Source: JBFWUW01 sp050247075
Lineage (GTDB): Bacteria; Planctomycetota; Planctomycetia; Pirellulales; JBFWUW01
DNA length: 48,435 bases
Assembly (NCBI GenBank): GCA_050247075.1
Contig: JBFWUW010000056.1
Span: forward strand, 1-48,435
Reading direction: 5' to 3'
In this document: positions 33,758 through 41,725 of the stretch, piece by piece
Layout: each line of letters starts with the position of its first letter
Numbering within the stretch: the first letter of the stretch is position 1
Notes under the pieces: model-generated
What the model was told of the DNA's origin: nothing
Database searches by the model: none
What the model saw: only the letters and a program-made list of their open reading frames with translations
Translations under genes and position numbers: made by a program

Positions 33758-34960
33758 ATGATTTTGCCATCCTTTCTGGAGAAACTAGCGGTGGGCCACC
33801 ATCAAACCAAAGAGCATCGTCGCGGCAAGCATTCGTATCACCAGATCGGCCTGGTTCGCGGGCAGTTCGGCAACCAGCCCGAGGACAAGTGGCTGGATTT
33901 TATCGCCGGCACCGGCTTCGACGGTTGGGAAGAAGCAAGCTGGGAACTCGACCTGTCGCGCTGTGGCGACGACGCCGGTGCCCAAAAGTACGCCGCCGAG
34001 CGCGTGGCCAAGGCCCGCAGCCGCAACTTGGAGATATTCTCTCTAGCCGCCCACTTGCAGGGCCAGGCCTTGGGGGACGAACCGAGCGCCAAGACATTGC
34101 AATTCCTGGGTGGCGAGGCGGTCGAGGCTTACTCCAAATGGCGGGCCGCCGGCAACAATCCCCCCCGCACCGATCCCTTTTATGTTCCGCCTGAAGTTGG
34201 CGCTATCGCCCACAAACAAGCGGCTGCTGCTCTGGTGAACATCGTCCGCCTGGCGCACTTTATCGGCAAGGAGCAAGACCGGGTTTGCCCTGTGTCTGGC
34301 TTTGTCGGCTCGCCGGCCAACTGCTGGAGCCACTGGTTCTTGTTTCCGCCGTTGCCTGGTTCCTTGGGCGGGCATGCCATTCCAGATATCTACCAGGTCA
34401 GCCTTGATTTGTTGGTCGAACGGTTCTCGCCGGTGTTTCAGGCTTGCTTGAAGTACGGCACGACCTTCGACCTGGAGTGCCACCCCAGCGAGCGGGCAAT
34501 GGGTGATATTTCCAGCGCCGGCGATTACCTGGCCGCCGTCGATAAGGCCGGGTTTGAAAAGGCAGCCGGGTTTAACTTCGATTGCTCGCACATGGAGTGG
34601 CAAGGGGTTAGCGGCATCGACTTTATCCGCACCTACGGCGACCGTATCCATTGTGCCCATATTAAAGGGGTGCAGGTCGTGCCGCACTACACCCGCAATG
34701 GCCGGTTGGGGGGACACAAGCCGATGGGCGACAAACACAACGGTTGGAACTTTGTCACCGCCGGCACCCAACGCGACGCCACCAGCACCGAGCAGATCAT
34801 GGTGGAACTGAACCGGGCGGGCTACAGCGGCGCGGTCTCGATCGAGTGGGAAGACAACGACGTGGAACAGCTCGCCGGCGGCAAGCTGGCCCTGCGCTAC
34901 GTCCACCTGGCCGACCAGCCCCCCAGCGCCATGCGGCATGACGAGCAGTTGAAGGCGTAA
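33758..34960 (+). CDS. Sugar phosphate isomerase/epimerase-type TIM-barrel protein
   Basis: A 400-residue xylose isomerase-like TIM-barrel of the PF01261 type (IolE/IolI/TIM-barrel isomerases). Putative metal-ligand positions are readable: Glu in FDLECHPSER, His in NFDCSHMEWQG, His in HCAHIKGV and Glu in VSIEWEDND. Such enzymes isomerise or epimerise sugars and inositols, often in planctomycete sugar-catabolic operons. Length is 100 residues above the minimal family, through an N-terminal extension and an insertion near residues 110-180. ATG 33758 is the start, though no ribosome site is clear. A 21-base gap to the SGNH gene indicates an operon. Confidence 0.88.
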   Translation: MILPSFLEKLAVGHHQTKEHRRGKHSYHQIGLVRGQFGNQPEDKWLDFIAGTGFDGWEEASWELDLSRCGDDAGAQKYAAERVAKARSRNLEIFSLAAHLQGQALGDEPSAKTLQFLGGEAVEAYSKWRAAGNNPPRTDPFYVPPEVGAIAHKQAAAALVNIVRLAHFIGKEQDRVCPVSGFVGSPANCWSHWFLFPPLPGSLGGHAIPDIYQVSLDLLVERFSPVFQACLKYGTTFDLECHPSERAMGDISSAGDYLAAVDKAGFEKAAGFNFDCSHMEWQGVSGIDFIRTYGDRIHCAHIKGVQVVPHYTRNGRLGGHKPMGDKHNGWNFVTAGTQRDATSTEQIMVELNRAGYSGAVSIEWEDNDVEQLAGGKLALRYVHLADQPPSAMRHDEQLKA

Positions 34961-34981
34961 CGCAACTCAGGAGTACGACCG

Positions 34982-36136
34982 ATGCCTAGACTTTCCACGC
35001 GTGTCGCGATGTGCAGTTGGATAGCAGCCATCGCGCTGGCCGGTTTGGCACGCGCGGACGAGGCGCGGACGATCGACAAAGCCACGGCCAACAAGATCGG
35101 CGACGATCCGCTGCTGTGGTACGACATTCGCGCGCTGGGTATTGAGGGACAAGGCTGGCGCGAGACCAAGGCACCCTACGACCGCCTGCCCGGCAAAGCC
35201 GAAGGGGTTGTGCCGGCTTCCGTGTGGGGGCTGAGCCGGCACTCGACCGGGTTGGCGGTGCGGTTCGTGACCGATGCCAGCACGTTGTCAGCCCGCTGGT
35301 CGCTGCGGAACGCCTCGCTGGCCATGGACCACATGCCGGCGACGGGCGTGAGCGGCGTCGATTTGTACGTCCGCAAGCCAGACGGCGGCTGGACATGGCT
35401 GGGGATCGGCCGCCCCAAGGCTCAGGCCAATCAGCAAATATTGGTGGGGGGGCTGCCAGCCGGCCGGCGTGAATACTTCTTGTACTTGCCATTGTACAAC
35501 GGCGTAGACGAGGTGCAGATTGGCTTGCCGGCTGATAGCACGCTGGAAACCGCGCCCGCGCGTCCCAAATCGAAGGCCGGGGCTATCTGCTTTTACGGTA
35601 CTTCAATCACGCAGGGGGGCTGCGCCGCCCGGCCGGGCATGGCTTATCCGGCGATCATCGGCCGCAAGCTAGAGCGAGAGACGATCAACCTTGGCTTCTC
35701 CGGCAGCGGCAAGGCGGAGCCGGAAGTCGCCGCCCTGTTGGCCGAATTGAACCCAGCGCTGTTTGTCCTCGACTGTCTGCCGAACCTGGACGAGACGGGC
35801 GTCCGAGAGCGCGTGGGGCCGCTGGTGGAAACGATCCGCCAGGCGCATCCCGACACGCCGATCATGCTGGTGGAAAACATCACGTATCAAAATTCACCCG
35901 TCGTGCCGGCCAGTCAAAAAAACACCGACTCCAAGAACGTCGCCTTGAAAGAGATCTACCAGGGCCTGATGAGCAGCGGAGCGACCGGCTTGCACTATTT
36001 TGCCGGCGGCGATTTGCTGGGCGACGACGGCGAGGCCACCGTCGACGGCACGCACCCCACCGACCTCGGCTTTCAACGCATGGCCGACGCCCTAACTCCC
36101 GCCATCCAAGCCATCCTGGAACCCGCCACGCCGTAG
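34982..36136 (+). CDS. Exported SGNH/GDSL esterase with GxDLY N-terminal domain
   Basis: A 384-residue protein. The N-terminus is a weakly hydrophobic signal (MCSWIAAIALAGLA). The N-terminal beta domain (about 30-190) contains GVDLYV (125-130), the hallmark of the GxDLY domain (PF14607). The SGNH hydrolase domain follows with nucleophile Ser208 in YGTSITQGG, oxyanion residues in GFSGSGKAEPEV and the terminal Asp/His dyad in DGTHPTDLGF. These two-domain esterases remove acyl groups from sugars. The ribosome site CAGGAG sits 9-10 bases before ATG 34982. It is the second gene of the rightward sugar cluster after the TIM-barrel gene. Confidence 0.9.
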   Translation: MPRLSTRVAMCSWIAAIALAGLARADEARTIDKATANKIGDDPLLWYDIRALGIEGQGWRETKAPYDRLPGKAEGVVPASVWGLSRHSTGLAVRFVTDASTLSARWSLRNASLAMDHMPATGVSGVDLYVRKPDGGWTWLGIGRPKAQANQQILVGGLPAGRREYFLYLPLYNGVDEVQIGLPADSTLETAPARPKSKAGAICFYGTSITQGGCAARPGMAYPAIIGRKLERETINLGFSGSGKAEPEVAALLAELNPALFVLDCLPNLDETGVRERVGPLVETIRQAHPDTPIMLVENITYQNSPVVPASQKNTDSKNVALKEIYQGLMSSGATGLHYFAGGDLLGDDGEATVDGTHPTDLGFQRMADALTPAIQAILEPATP

Positions 36137-36146
36137 AGAGCTATCC

Positions 36147-36181
36147 TTCATCCCTCCGCCTTCATCCTTCAGCCTTTCCTC
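36147..36181. repeat. Five-unit heptamer run before the RraA-like gene
   Basis: TTCATCC, CTCCGCC, TTCATCC, TTCAGCC and TTTCCTC follow in 7-base register, ending two bases before the start codon of the next gene. They replace any recognisable ribosome site. Same heptamers as the array at 18874-18971. Confidence 0.75.
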
Positions 36182-36183
36182 AC

Positions 36184-36903
36184 ATGTCCAACCTACTCGC
36201 CCGCCTCGCCAAGTTCGACACTCCTACCATCTGCAACGTCATCGAATTGTTCGATGTACGCCCGCGAAATCGCGGCTACATGGATGACCGCATCAAGTGC
36301 AATTTTCCGGAGTTGCCGCCGATGGTGGGCTACGCCTGCACGGCTGCTTTTCGCAGTGACGCGCCGCCGGGCAAAGGGGACGCCTACGGCAGCATGGACC
36401 AGCAGGTGGCCAAATTCGCCGACCTGCCTGGCCCGGCGGTGGTGGTCTTTGAAGATCTCGACAACCCAGCCGTTTCGGCCACGTTTGGCGAGGTGATGTG
36501 TACCACCTACCAGGCGTTCGGGTCGGCCGGGCTGATCACCAGCGGGGCCGGCCGCGATATCGACCAGGTGCGGGCGATCAAGTACCCGGTATTTACCGGC
36601 TCGACGATCTGCTCGCACGGGTATTGCCACATTTTGCACGTTGGCATGCCGGTGCGGGTGGGCGGCCTGGTCGTCAATCAGGGCGATTTGTTGCATGGAG
36701 ATGTCAACGGAGTGACCAACATTCCGCCGTCGATTGCCGCAGCCATTGCGGACATCACGCCCGAGTTCATCGCCGCCGAGGGGATTGTGATGGATTACGT
36801 CCGCGGCGCGGATGCCAAAACCGCCGCCGGCTTGGCGGCTGCCCGCAAGGAGTTCTCGTCCGTGGTGGCCAAACTGACGGAACGGGCTAAGGCCAGCCGC
36901 TAG
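36184..36903 (+). CDS. RraA-like/HMG-CHA aldolase-type protein
   Basis: A 239-residue protein of the RraA/HMG aldolase superfamily, whose members act as oxo-acid aldolases or, in RraA, as RNase E inhibitors. The core block from Gly102 to Arg124-Asp125 (GEVMCTTYQAFGSAGLITS, GAGRD) keeps the spacing of the family's G-x20-R-D motif. The residue two beyond Asp (Gln128) replaces the Glu/Asp that normally completes the metal site. The loop VVNQGDLLHGDVNGVTNIP is typical. This is probably a sugar-acid or keto-acid enzyme of the cluster rather than an RNase E regulator. The start is directly after a heptamer run, 47 bases after the SGNH gene. Confidence 0.82.
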   Translation: MSNLLARLAKFDTPTICNVIELFDVRPRNRGYMDDRIKCNFPELPPMVGYACTAAFRSDAPPGKGDAYGSMDQQVAKFADLPGPAVVVFEDLDNPAVSATFGEVMCTTYQAFGSAGLITSGAGRDIDQVRAIKYPVFTGSTICSHGYCHILHVGMPVRVGGLVVNQGDLLHGDVNGVTNIPPSIAAAIADITPEFIAAEGIVMDYVRGADAKTAAGLAAARKEFSSVVAKLTERAKASR

Positions 36904-37086
36904 CGGGCATTGGAAGCGGGACGGGGTAAACTCGCCCTTGCAACCGCTGGCCTGCCGTGGCCGGTCTTCGTCCAAGTTGACGGCTGCGCTGTCAGCCTTT
37001 TGCGCTAGGGCCTGGAATATCCGCCCTGCTTTGCTCGGCACGCAAAGTGCTTAGTTGGGGCATGTCGGATTCTCTTGCCCCCACCG
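36904..37086. other. Short gap, start of HAD gene unclear
   Basis: 183 bases with no repeat family. There is no clear ribosome site before the GTG or TTG starts of the HAD gene. Confidence 0.4.
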
Positions 37087-38472
37087 GTGACTGTCTTGCG
37101 ATATCTGGCTTTAGCTTGCGATTACGATGGCACCATTGCCACGCATGGCCGCGTATGGCCCGACACCGTGCGGGCCTTCGAGCGGTTGGTGGCCAGCGGC
37201 CGCAAGCTGATCCTGGTGACGGGCCGCGAACTGCCGGAACTGCAAGCGGTCTTTCCGGAGTTGCCTTTGTTTCACCTGGTGGTGGCCGAGAACGGTGCGT
37301 TGCTGTACCGCCCCAGCGATGGCCAGCAACAGTTGTTGGCCCAGCCGCCGAGCGAGGAGTTCGTGCAATTGCTGCGCGAGCGCGGCGTGGCGCGTATCTC
37401 CGTCGGCAAGACCATCGTGGCCACCTGGGAACCGCACGAAGTCACCGTGCTGCAAACCATCCGCGACATGGGCTTGGAACTGCAAGTCATCTTCAACAAG
37501 GGGGCGGTGATGGTGCTGCCAGCCGGGGTCAACAAGGCGACCGGGCTGAGGGCCGCATTGAAGGAATTCGGTTTGTCGCTGCACGAAGTGGTGGGCGTGG
37601 GAGATGCGGAAAACGACCACGCATTCTTGAGCGTCTGCGAATGCTCGGCTGCCGTCGCGAACGCCTTGCCGGCCCTCAAGGAGAAGGCCGACCTGGTGAC
37701 CGCCGGCGACCACGGCGCGGGTGTGGTGGAACTGATCGACCGCGTCCTGGATGACGATTTACAATCGCTCTCTGGCCAGGTAACTCGCCATCATTTGTCG
37801 ATTGGCGTGGGGCACGACGGCGGAGAACTGCGCATCGACCCAGGCACGGCGCGGTTGGTAGCCGCCCAGCAGACGCCCGATGGCCTGCCCCCCGCCGCCG
37901 TACGGCTGCTCGATTCCCTGACAACCGCCCATTACCAGACTGTCGTGCTGGCGGCCGAACCGCACAACATGCTGGCCGGCCGCAGTGTCACCCTGGGGAC
38001 AGCGGACAACCCTCCCACGGTCGAGGAACTGCTCATGGGGGTTGCCTCTCCGCGGAACAGCGTGGCGGTCGATCTGTCGGCTCTACCGTTGGAAGAACGA
38101 ACCGCGTTCACGGCCGCCGCGCTGGCCGGACTGCAAGAACTGCGCGGCCGTACCAATCGCCCGCACTGGATCGTACTGCACGAGCCGGGCCAGCTTATGT
38201 CGGAAAATGCCGAACAACAACGGGATATCACCGGCGACTGGCCAGACAACCGTTGTTTGATGGTGGCCCAACACTCCGCGGGTTTGCCGTCCCTTACAAA
38301 GGGCGACTCGTTGGCGCTAGCGACGGATGCCGACTGGCTGGGTCGCTGGAGCGACAGCCACGTCTCCGCGGATCGGCCCCTGGCCGAGGATGAAACATGG
38401 GTGCTGCGCGACGGGATTAGATTTCGCGTGCGTACCGAGGAAAAGAATTCGTCGGCCGAACCATCCACGTAG
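37087..38472 (+). CDS. HAD-IIB phosphatase fused to a degenerate HerA-like ATPase domain
   Basis: About 461 residues. The N-terminal HAD domain is complete: Asp12/Asp14 in DYDGT, Thr45 in VTGR, Lys150 in NKATG, and Asp173/Asp177 in GDAENDHAF. It matches Cof-type sugar phosphatases. The second domain (about 245 to the end) aligns by pattern with the HerA/DUF87-type ATPases that follow HAD domains in some bacteria: LSIGVGHDGGELRIDP, then LAAEPHNMLAGRSVTLGTA, VDLSALPLEERTAFTAA and HWIVLHEPGQL (about 360). The P-loop GxGKS at about 257 has become a run without Gly or Lys, and the DEAH site has become LHEPG. The start is GTG 37087 or TTG 37075. It lies 16 bases from the ROK gene. Confidence 0.78.
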   Translation: MTVLRYLALACDYDGTIATHGRVWPDTVRAFERLVASGRKLILVTGRELPELQAVFPELPLFHLVVAENGALLYRPSDGQQQLLAQPPSEEFVQLLRERGVARISVGKTIVATWEPHEVTVLQTIRDMGLELQVIFNKGAVMVLPAGVNKATGLRAALKEFGLSLHEVVGVGDAENDHAFLSVCECSAAVANALPALKEKADLVTAGDHGAGVVELIDRVLDDDLQSLSGQVTRHHLSIGVGHDGGELRIDPGTARLVAAQQTPDGLPPAAVRLLDSLTTAHYQTVVLAAEPHNMLAGRSVTLGTADNPPTVEELLMGVASPRNSVAVDLSALPLEERTAFTAAALAGLQELRGRTNRPHWIVLHEPGQLMSENAEQQRDITGDWPDNRCLMVAQHSAGLPSLTKGDSLALATDADWLGRWSDSHVSADRPLAEDETWVLRDGIRFRVRTEEKNSSAEPST

Positions 38473-38488
38473 AAGGCGGATAAACGTC

Positions 38489-39238
38489 ATGAAAACGCTC
38501 GTCATCGATATCGGCGGCACCAACGTCAAGGTCTGGAGCGCCGACCAGGAAGATGCCGTAAAGATCGAGTCGGGCCGCAAGCTCACACCGGCCGACTTGG
38601 TCGAGGAAATGGCCGAGATTCTGGCCGCAAACGACTTCGAGGTGATATCCATCGGCTATCCCGGTACCATCACCGATGGCCGCCCCAGCCGCAATCCTTT
38701 CAACCTGGGCGAAGGCTGGGTGGAGTTTGACTACGCCAAAAAGTTCCCCAAGCCAATCCGCTGGATGAACGACGCCGCCATGCAGGCGCTGGGCAGTTAT
38801 CGGGGCGGGCGGATGTTGTTCCTGGGCCTGGGGACCAGTGTCGGCTCGACGTTGATCGTCGATCGCCTGGTAGTTCCGCTCGAGTTGGGCAACCTGTTCC
38901 ATCCCTTCGGCGAGACATTAGAGGACCACCTGGCAAAACAGGCCCTGGAGGATGACGGCACCAAACGCTGGCGGAAGGCGGCGGTGGAAGTGTTGGAACG
39001 GATGCGCGACGGTTTCATGGCCGATGAAGTTGTCTTGGGGGGCGGCAACGCCAAGAAGCTCAAGCTTGACCTGCCTTCTTGGGTGAGGCTGGGCCACAAC
39101 CGCAACGCCTATCGGGGCGGCTGCCGCTTGTGGGAATGCCAGGCGCAAACCAACTCGCACCTGTTCACGGGCGACTACCGCTCCAGCGAACCCCCCATGG
39201 CGCTCGCCGCCGACGGACCAGGCACCGCCAACCATTGA
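38489..39238 (+). CDS. ROK-type sugar kinase/ATP- or polyphosphate-glucokinase-like protein
   Basis: A 249-residue actin-fold kinase starting with the phosphate loop MKTLVIDIGGTNVKVW (Asp7, Thr11). The interior has GYPGTITDGRPSRNPFNLGE, NDAAMQALGSY and LGLGTSVGSTLIVD, which match the ROK/polyphosphate glucokinase pattern. The CxCGxxGC zinc motif of regulator-type ROK proteins is absent, as in small ROK kinases. The sugar substrate is not known. ATG 38489 begins 16 bases after the HAD stop. A kinase and a sugar phosphatase in one operon would work in opposite directions on the same class of compound, implying control of a phosphosugar pool. Confidence 0.82.
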   Translation: MKTLVIDIGGTNVKVWSADQEDAVKIESGRKLTPADLVEEMAEILAANDFEVISIGYPGTITDGRPSRNPFNLGEGWVEFDYAKKFPKPIRWMNDAAMQALGSYRGGRMLFLGLGTSVGSTLIVDRLVVPLELGNLFHPFGETLEDHLAKQALEDDGTKRWRKAAVEVLERMRDGFMADEVVLGGGNAKKLKLDLPSWVRLGHNRNAYRGGCRLWECQAQTNSHLFTGDYRSSEPPMALAADGPGTANH

Positions 39239-39387
39239 GCCCGCGAGGCATGACTGCCGCAATGGGGCAATCATGGCCTTAGGCATCGGCCCAAGGTAGA
39301 ACTGGATGGTATTCCGCATCCGTTATTGCGCGAACGTGCCATTGCCAATCGCCCGCGAGGTTCCGTATCTCCACCGCGCCGCCTTGC

Positions 39388-40272
39388 TTGACTGTTTTTA
39401 CCCCCACTTACAACCGCGCGCATACGTTGCCGCGGGTGTACGACAGCCTGCGGGGCCAGACGCGGGGCGATTTTGAATGGCTGGTGATCGACGATGGATC
39501 AACCGACGGCACGCGCGAGCTAATCGCCGGCTGGCGGGCGCAAGCTAGCTTTTCCATCCGCTACGAATTCCAGAAGAACCGCGGCAAGCATGCCGCCTAT
39601 AACCGCGCCGTGGAACTGGCGGCCGGCGAGTTGTTCGTCAATCTCGATTCGGACGATGCCTGCCTGCCGCACGCGCTGGAGACGTTCCTCAGACAGTGGC
39701 AGTCCATTGAGTCGGCGGAACGCGACTGCTATAGCGCCGTAACCTGCCTCTGCCAGGACCAGCATGGCAACGTCGTGGGAGATCCCTTTCCCCAGGATGG
39801 AATGGACGCTGATTATCTCTCGCTGCGCTATCGCTACAAGGTTGGGGGTGAGAAATGGTCATGTCATCGTACCGACGTGCTGCGTGCGTTTCCCTTTCCG
39901 GCCGAACGGGCCTATTACCTGCCCGAGGGAATCATTTGGTCGCGGGTGGCTCGCCGTTACCGCGAGCGGTGCATTAACCAGCCACTGCGAATTTACTACC
40001 TGGAAGGTCCGTCGCTGGTGCATGGCCAATCGCCGGCCCGCGCGGCGGAAGGGGGCCGCGCCCAGCATCTGCATGCGCTCAACGAGGAGTTGGATTTTTT
40101 TCGCTATGCACCGCTGGCCTTTCTGCGGTCGGCCGTGCATTATGCCCGCTTCTCTTGGCACCAAGGGATTGGGGCGGGCCGGCAGTTCCGCGACCTGCAT
40201 GGGATTACCGCGCGGCTGCTATGGCTAGCGGCATTGCCGTTGGGATGGCTGGCGTATCGCCGCGATCAATAG
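39388..40272 (+). CDS. Family 2 glycosyltransferase
   Basis: A 294-residue GT2 (GT-A fold) enzyme. The nucleotide-sugar motifs are DDGSTDGT (35-42) and NLDSDD with the DxD-like acidic set at 87-90. No membrane helix except a hydrophobic terminal stretch (LLWLAALPLGWLAY), so it is probably membrane-associated from the cytoplasm. The first residues, TVFTPTYNRAHTLP, are the usual opening; the start is TTG 39388, since no ATG or GTG in frame is close upstream. The gene is 149 bases beyond the ROK gene and may be separate from that operon. It could glycosylate surface polysaccharide. Confidence 0.87.
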   Translation: MTVFTPTYNRAHTLPRVYDSLRGQTRGDFEWLVIDDGSTDGTRELIAGWRAQASFSIRYEFQKNRGKHAAYNRAVELAAGELFVNLDSDDACLPHALETFLRQWQSIESAERDCYSAVTCLCQDQHGNVVGDPFPQDGMDADYLSLRYRYKVGGEKWSCHRTDVLRAFPFPAERAYYLPEGIIWSRVARRYRERCINQPLRIYYLEGPSLVHGQSPARAAEGGRAQHLHALNEELDFFRYAPLAFLRSAVHYARFSWHQGIGAGRQFRDLHGITARLLWLAALPLGWLAYRRDQ

Positions 40273-40277
40273 CTGTC

Positions 40278-40301
40278 AGCGGAAAAGCCATCAGCTATCA
40301 G
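40278..40301 (+). repeat. AGCGGAGAAGCT-family repeat after the glycosyltransferase gene
   Basis: AGCGGAAAAGCCATCAGC followed by TATCAG lies 6 bases past the GT2 stop. It belongs to the family seen at 847, 26670, 33586 and 33677. Directly after it, TGGCCTATCGTGGGTTGAAG and GCCCAGGCC form a further imperfect hairpin. Confidence 0.6.
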
Positions 40302-40365
40302 AAAAACCTGGCCTATCGTGGGTTGAAGCCCAGGCCACGGCTTAAGTGGCGGAATTTACGGGCTG

Positions 40366-41412
40366 TCAATCTTTCAACAATTCCAGCATGGTATCGCCCA
40401 TTGCCCTGCCGATGCGGTTAAACCAGATCGCGCTTCCCAAATAGTGATAAGGGTGGTCTCCCCCGGTCCGCTTCCATTGCTCGAAATTTTCTTGCCAGGT
40501 GGGATAGAGTTCCTCGGCGGCGCGATCGACAAGCAAGTCGGTTCGGAAGGCTTTGACGTTCCCCTTGAATTCGGGGACTTCGTTCATCGCCAACTGCGCT
40601 TCGCGGACGATCAGCATCGGTCCCTGGGCCGGCTTCGACCCGTTCTGGCCCATGGCGGCAATGACAAAGGGGAGCATGGGCGCGTGCAAATCCTTTCGCG
40701 CGTCCTGGATGAAATGCTTCATGTTCGAGGCATATTCGTTCTCGGCTCCGTACTGGTCGTTCCACCCCTGGAACCACACAAAGCCGGCCAACTCCAGTGC
40801 CTGATCTTTTATAGCCGGAAACAGCTCGGCGTGGTTGGTCAAAACCTCCTGCACTTCTTTCAACATGTCGCGGTACGAAGAACCGTAGTCGCGTTTGATA
40901 TCGTCCAAAGTCGGCAGCGGGTCGTCCTTGTTGTTCTTGTCGTTGTTGCGTTTGACCTGCTCTTGGGCCTGGGAGAGTTCCCGCAGCAACACTTCGTCAG
41001 CGGGGAATCCGGCCGAGGGAGATCGGAAGAGTTTATAGAGCGAGTGTCCGCCCCAAGCCGCCTTGATCAAGATCACCGGTTCCTCGAAATGATCGCCCAT
41101 TACAGTCCCGAACTCCAACTCGGCACCCGTGCGGTCAGGCGAGCCGTAGCCAATCGTCAGGGGACCGTGGCGGTCGAGGAATTTGATGAACACATCGTCG
41201 CGGACGATCCACTGGTCGTCCTGGCGCAGATGGGCAAACAGCCCCTTGGTCTTGTCATCGGCGGCCTGATGGTCGTACAGGGCGTTGGGCGCTTTGCCCT
41301 CCATGTTCGACTGCCCGGCCAGAATGAAGACTTTCACCGGTTTGTCGGCGGCGTGCGCTGGTGCTGTCCAAACCAGCCACGCCAAGGCCGTTACAATCGC
41401 GAGGCGAAACAT
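40366..41412 (-). CDS. Sialate O-acetylesterase-like (SASA) secreted esterase
   Basis: A 348-residue exported protein with a clear signal peptide (MFRLAIVTALAWLVWTAPAH then AAD). The nucleophile Ser35 is in LAGQSNMEGK and the catalytic His lies in DHPYHYLGSAIWF near the end, the two hallmarks of the SASA family (PF03629). AWGGHSLYKLF and FVWFQGWNDQ add the oxyanion and substrate region. These enzymes remove O-acetyl groups from sugars such as sialic acid or plant and algal polysaccharides; planctomycetes have many copies. Start ATG 41412 is behind AAAGGCC. It is convergent with the GT2 gene, with a 93-base gap. Confidence 0.9.
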   Translation of the reverse strand: MFRLAIVTALAWLVWTAPAHAADKPVKVFILAGQSNMEGKAPNALYDHQAADDKTKGLFAHLRQDDQWIVRDDVFIKFLDRHGPLTIGYGSPDRTGAELEFGTVMGDHFEEPVILIKAAWGGHSLYKLFRSPSAGFPADEVLLRELSQAQEQVKRNNDKNNKDDPLPTLDDIKRDYGSSYRDMLKEVQEVLTNHAELFPAIKDQALELAGFVWFQGWNDQYGAENEYASNMKHFIQDARKDLHAPMLPFVIAAMGQNGSKPAQGPMLIVREAQLAMNEVPEFKGNVKAFRTDLLVDRAAEELYPTWQENFEQWKRTGGDHPYHYLGSAIWFNRIGRAMGDTMLELLKD

Positions 41413-41452
41413 GGATTTGGCCTTTCTGGGGATGAGGCGGCGGTGCTGGTAT

Positions 41453-41558
41453 TATAGCGGTTCGTTTGGATAATGATCCCGTGCGAACGCTTCAAATTGC
41501 CTAGTTTTCGGCCTTCCCGTTGGTCGGCCTAGGCTCATTGGCCGCACGAAACGCAATA
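41453..41558 (+). repeat. 106-bp dispersed element, copy A
   Basis: It begins TATAGCGGTTCGTTTGGATA and ends CGCACGAAACGCAATA. It matches 48271-48376 at 98 of 106 positions (92%) with no gap. It contains no open gene and lies in the divergent gap between the SASA and squalene-cyclase-like genes. Confidence 0.9.
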
Positions 41559-41725
41559 GTCCACAGGATGGGGACCGTATCGCCAGCGAACAGTTGGGTG
41601 ACCACTTCCAATTCCAGCCAGCAGGGCGGGAAACCGTGTGGCTACGTGGTTGTTTATGGGACCGTCCGCGGCATACAATGGGATAGTGTTGTTTGTTGCC
41701 TGGTCTTTTCGTGGAGTTGCCTTCC

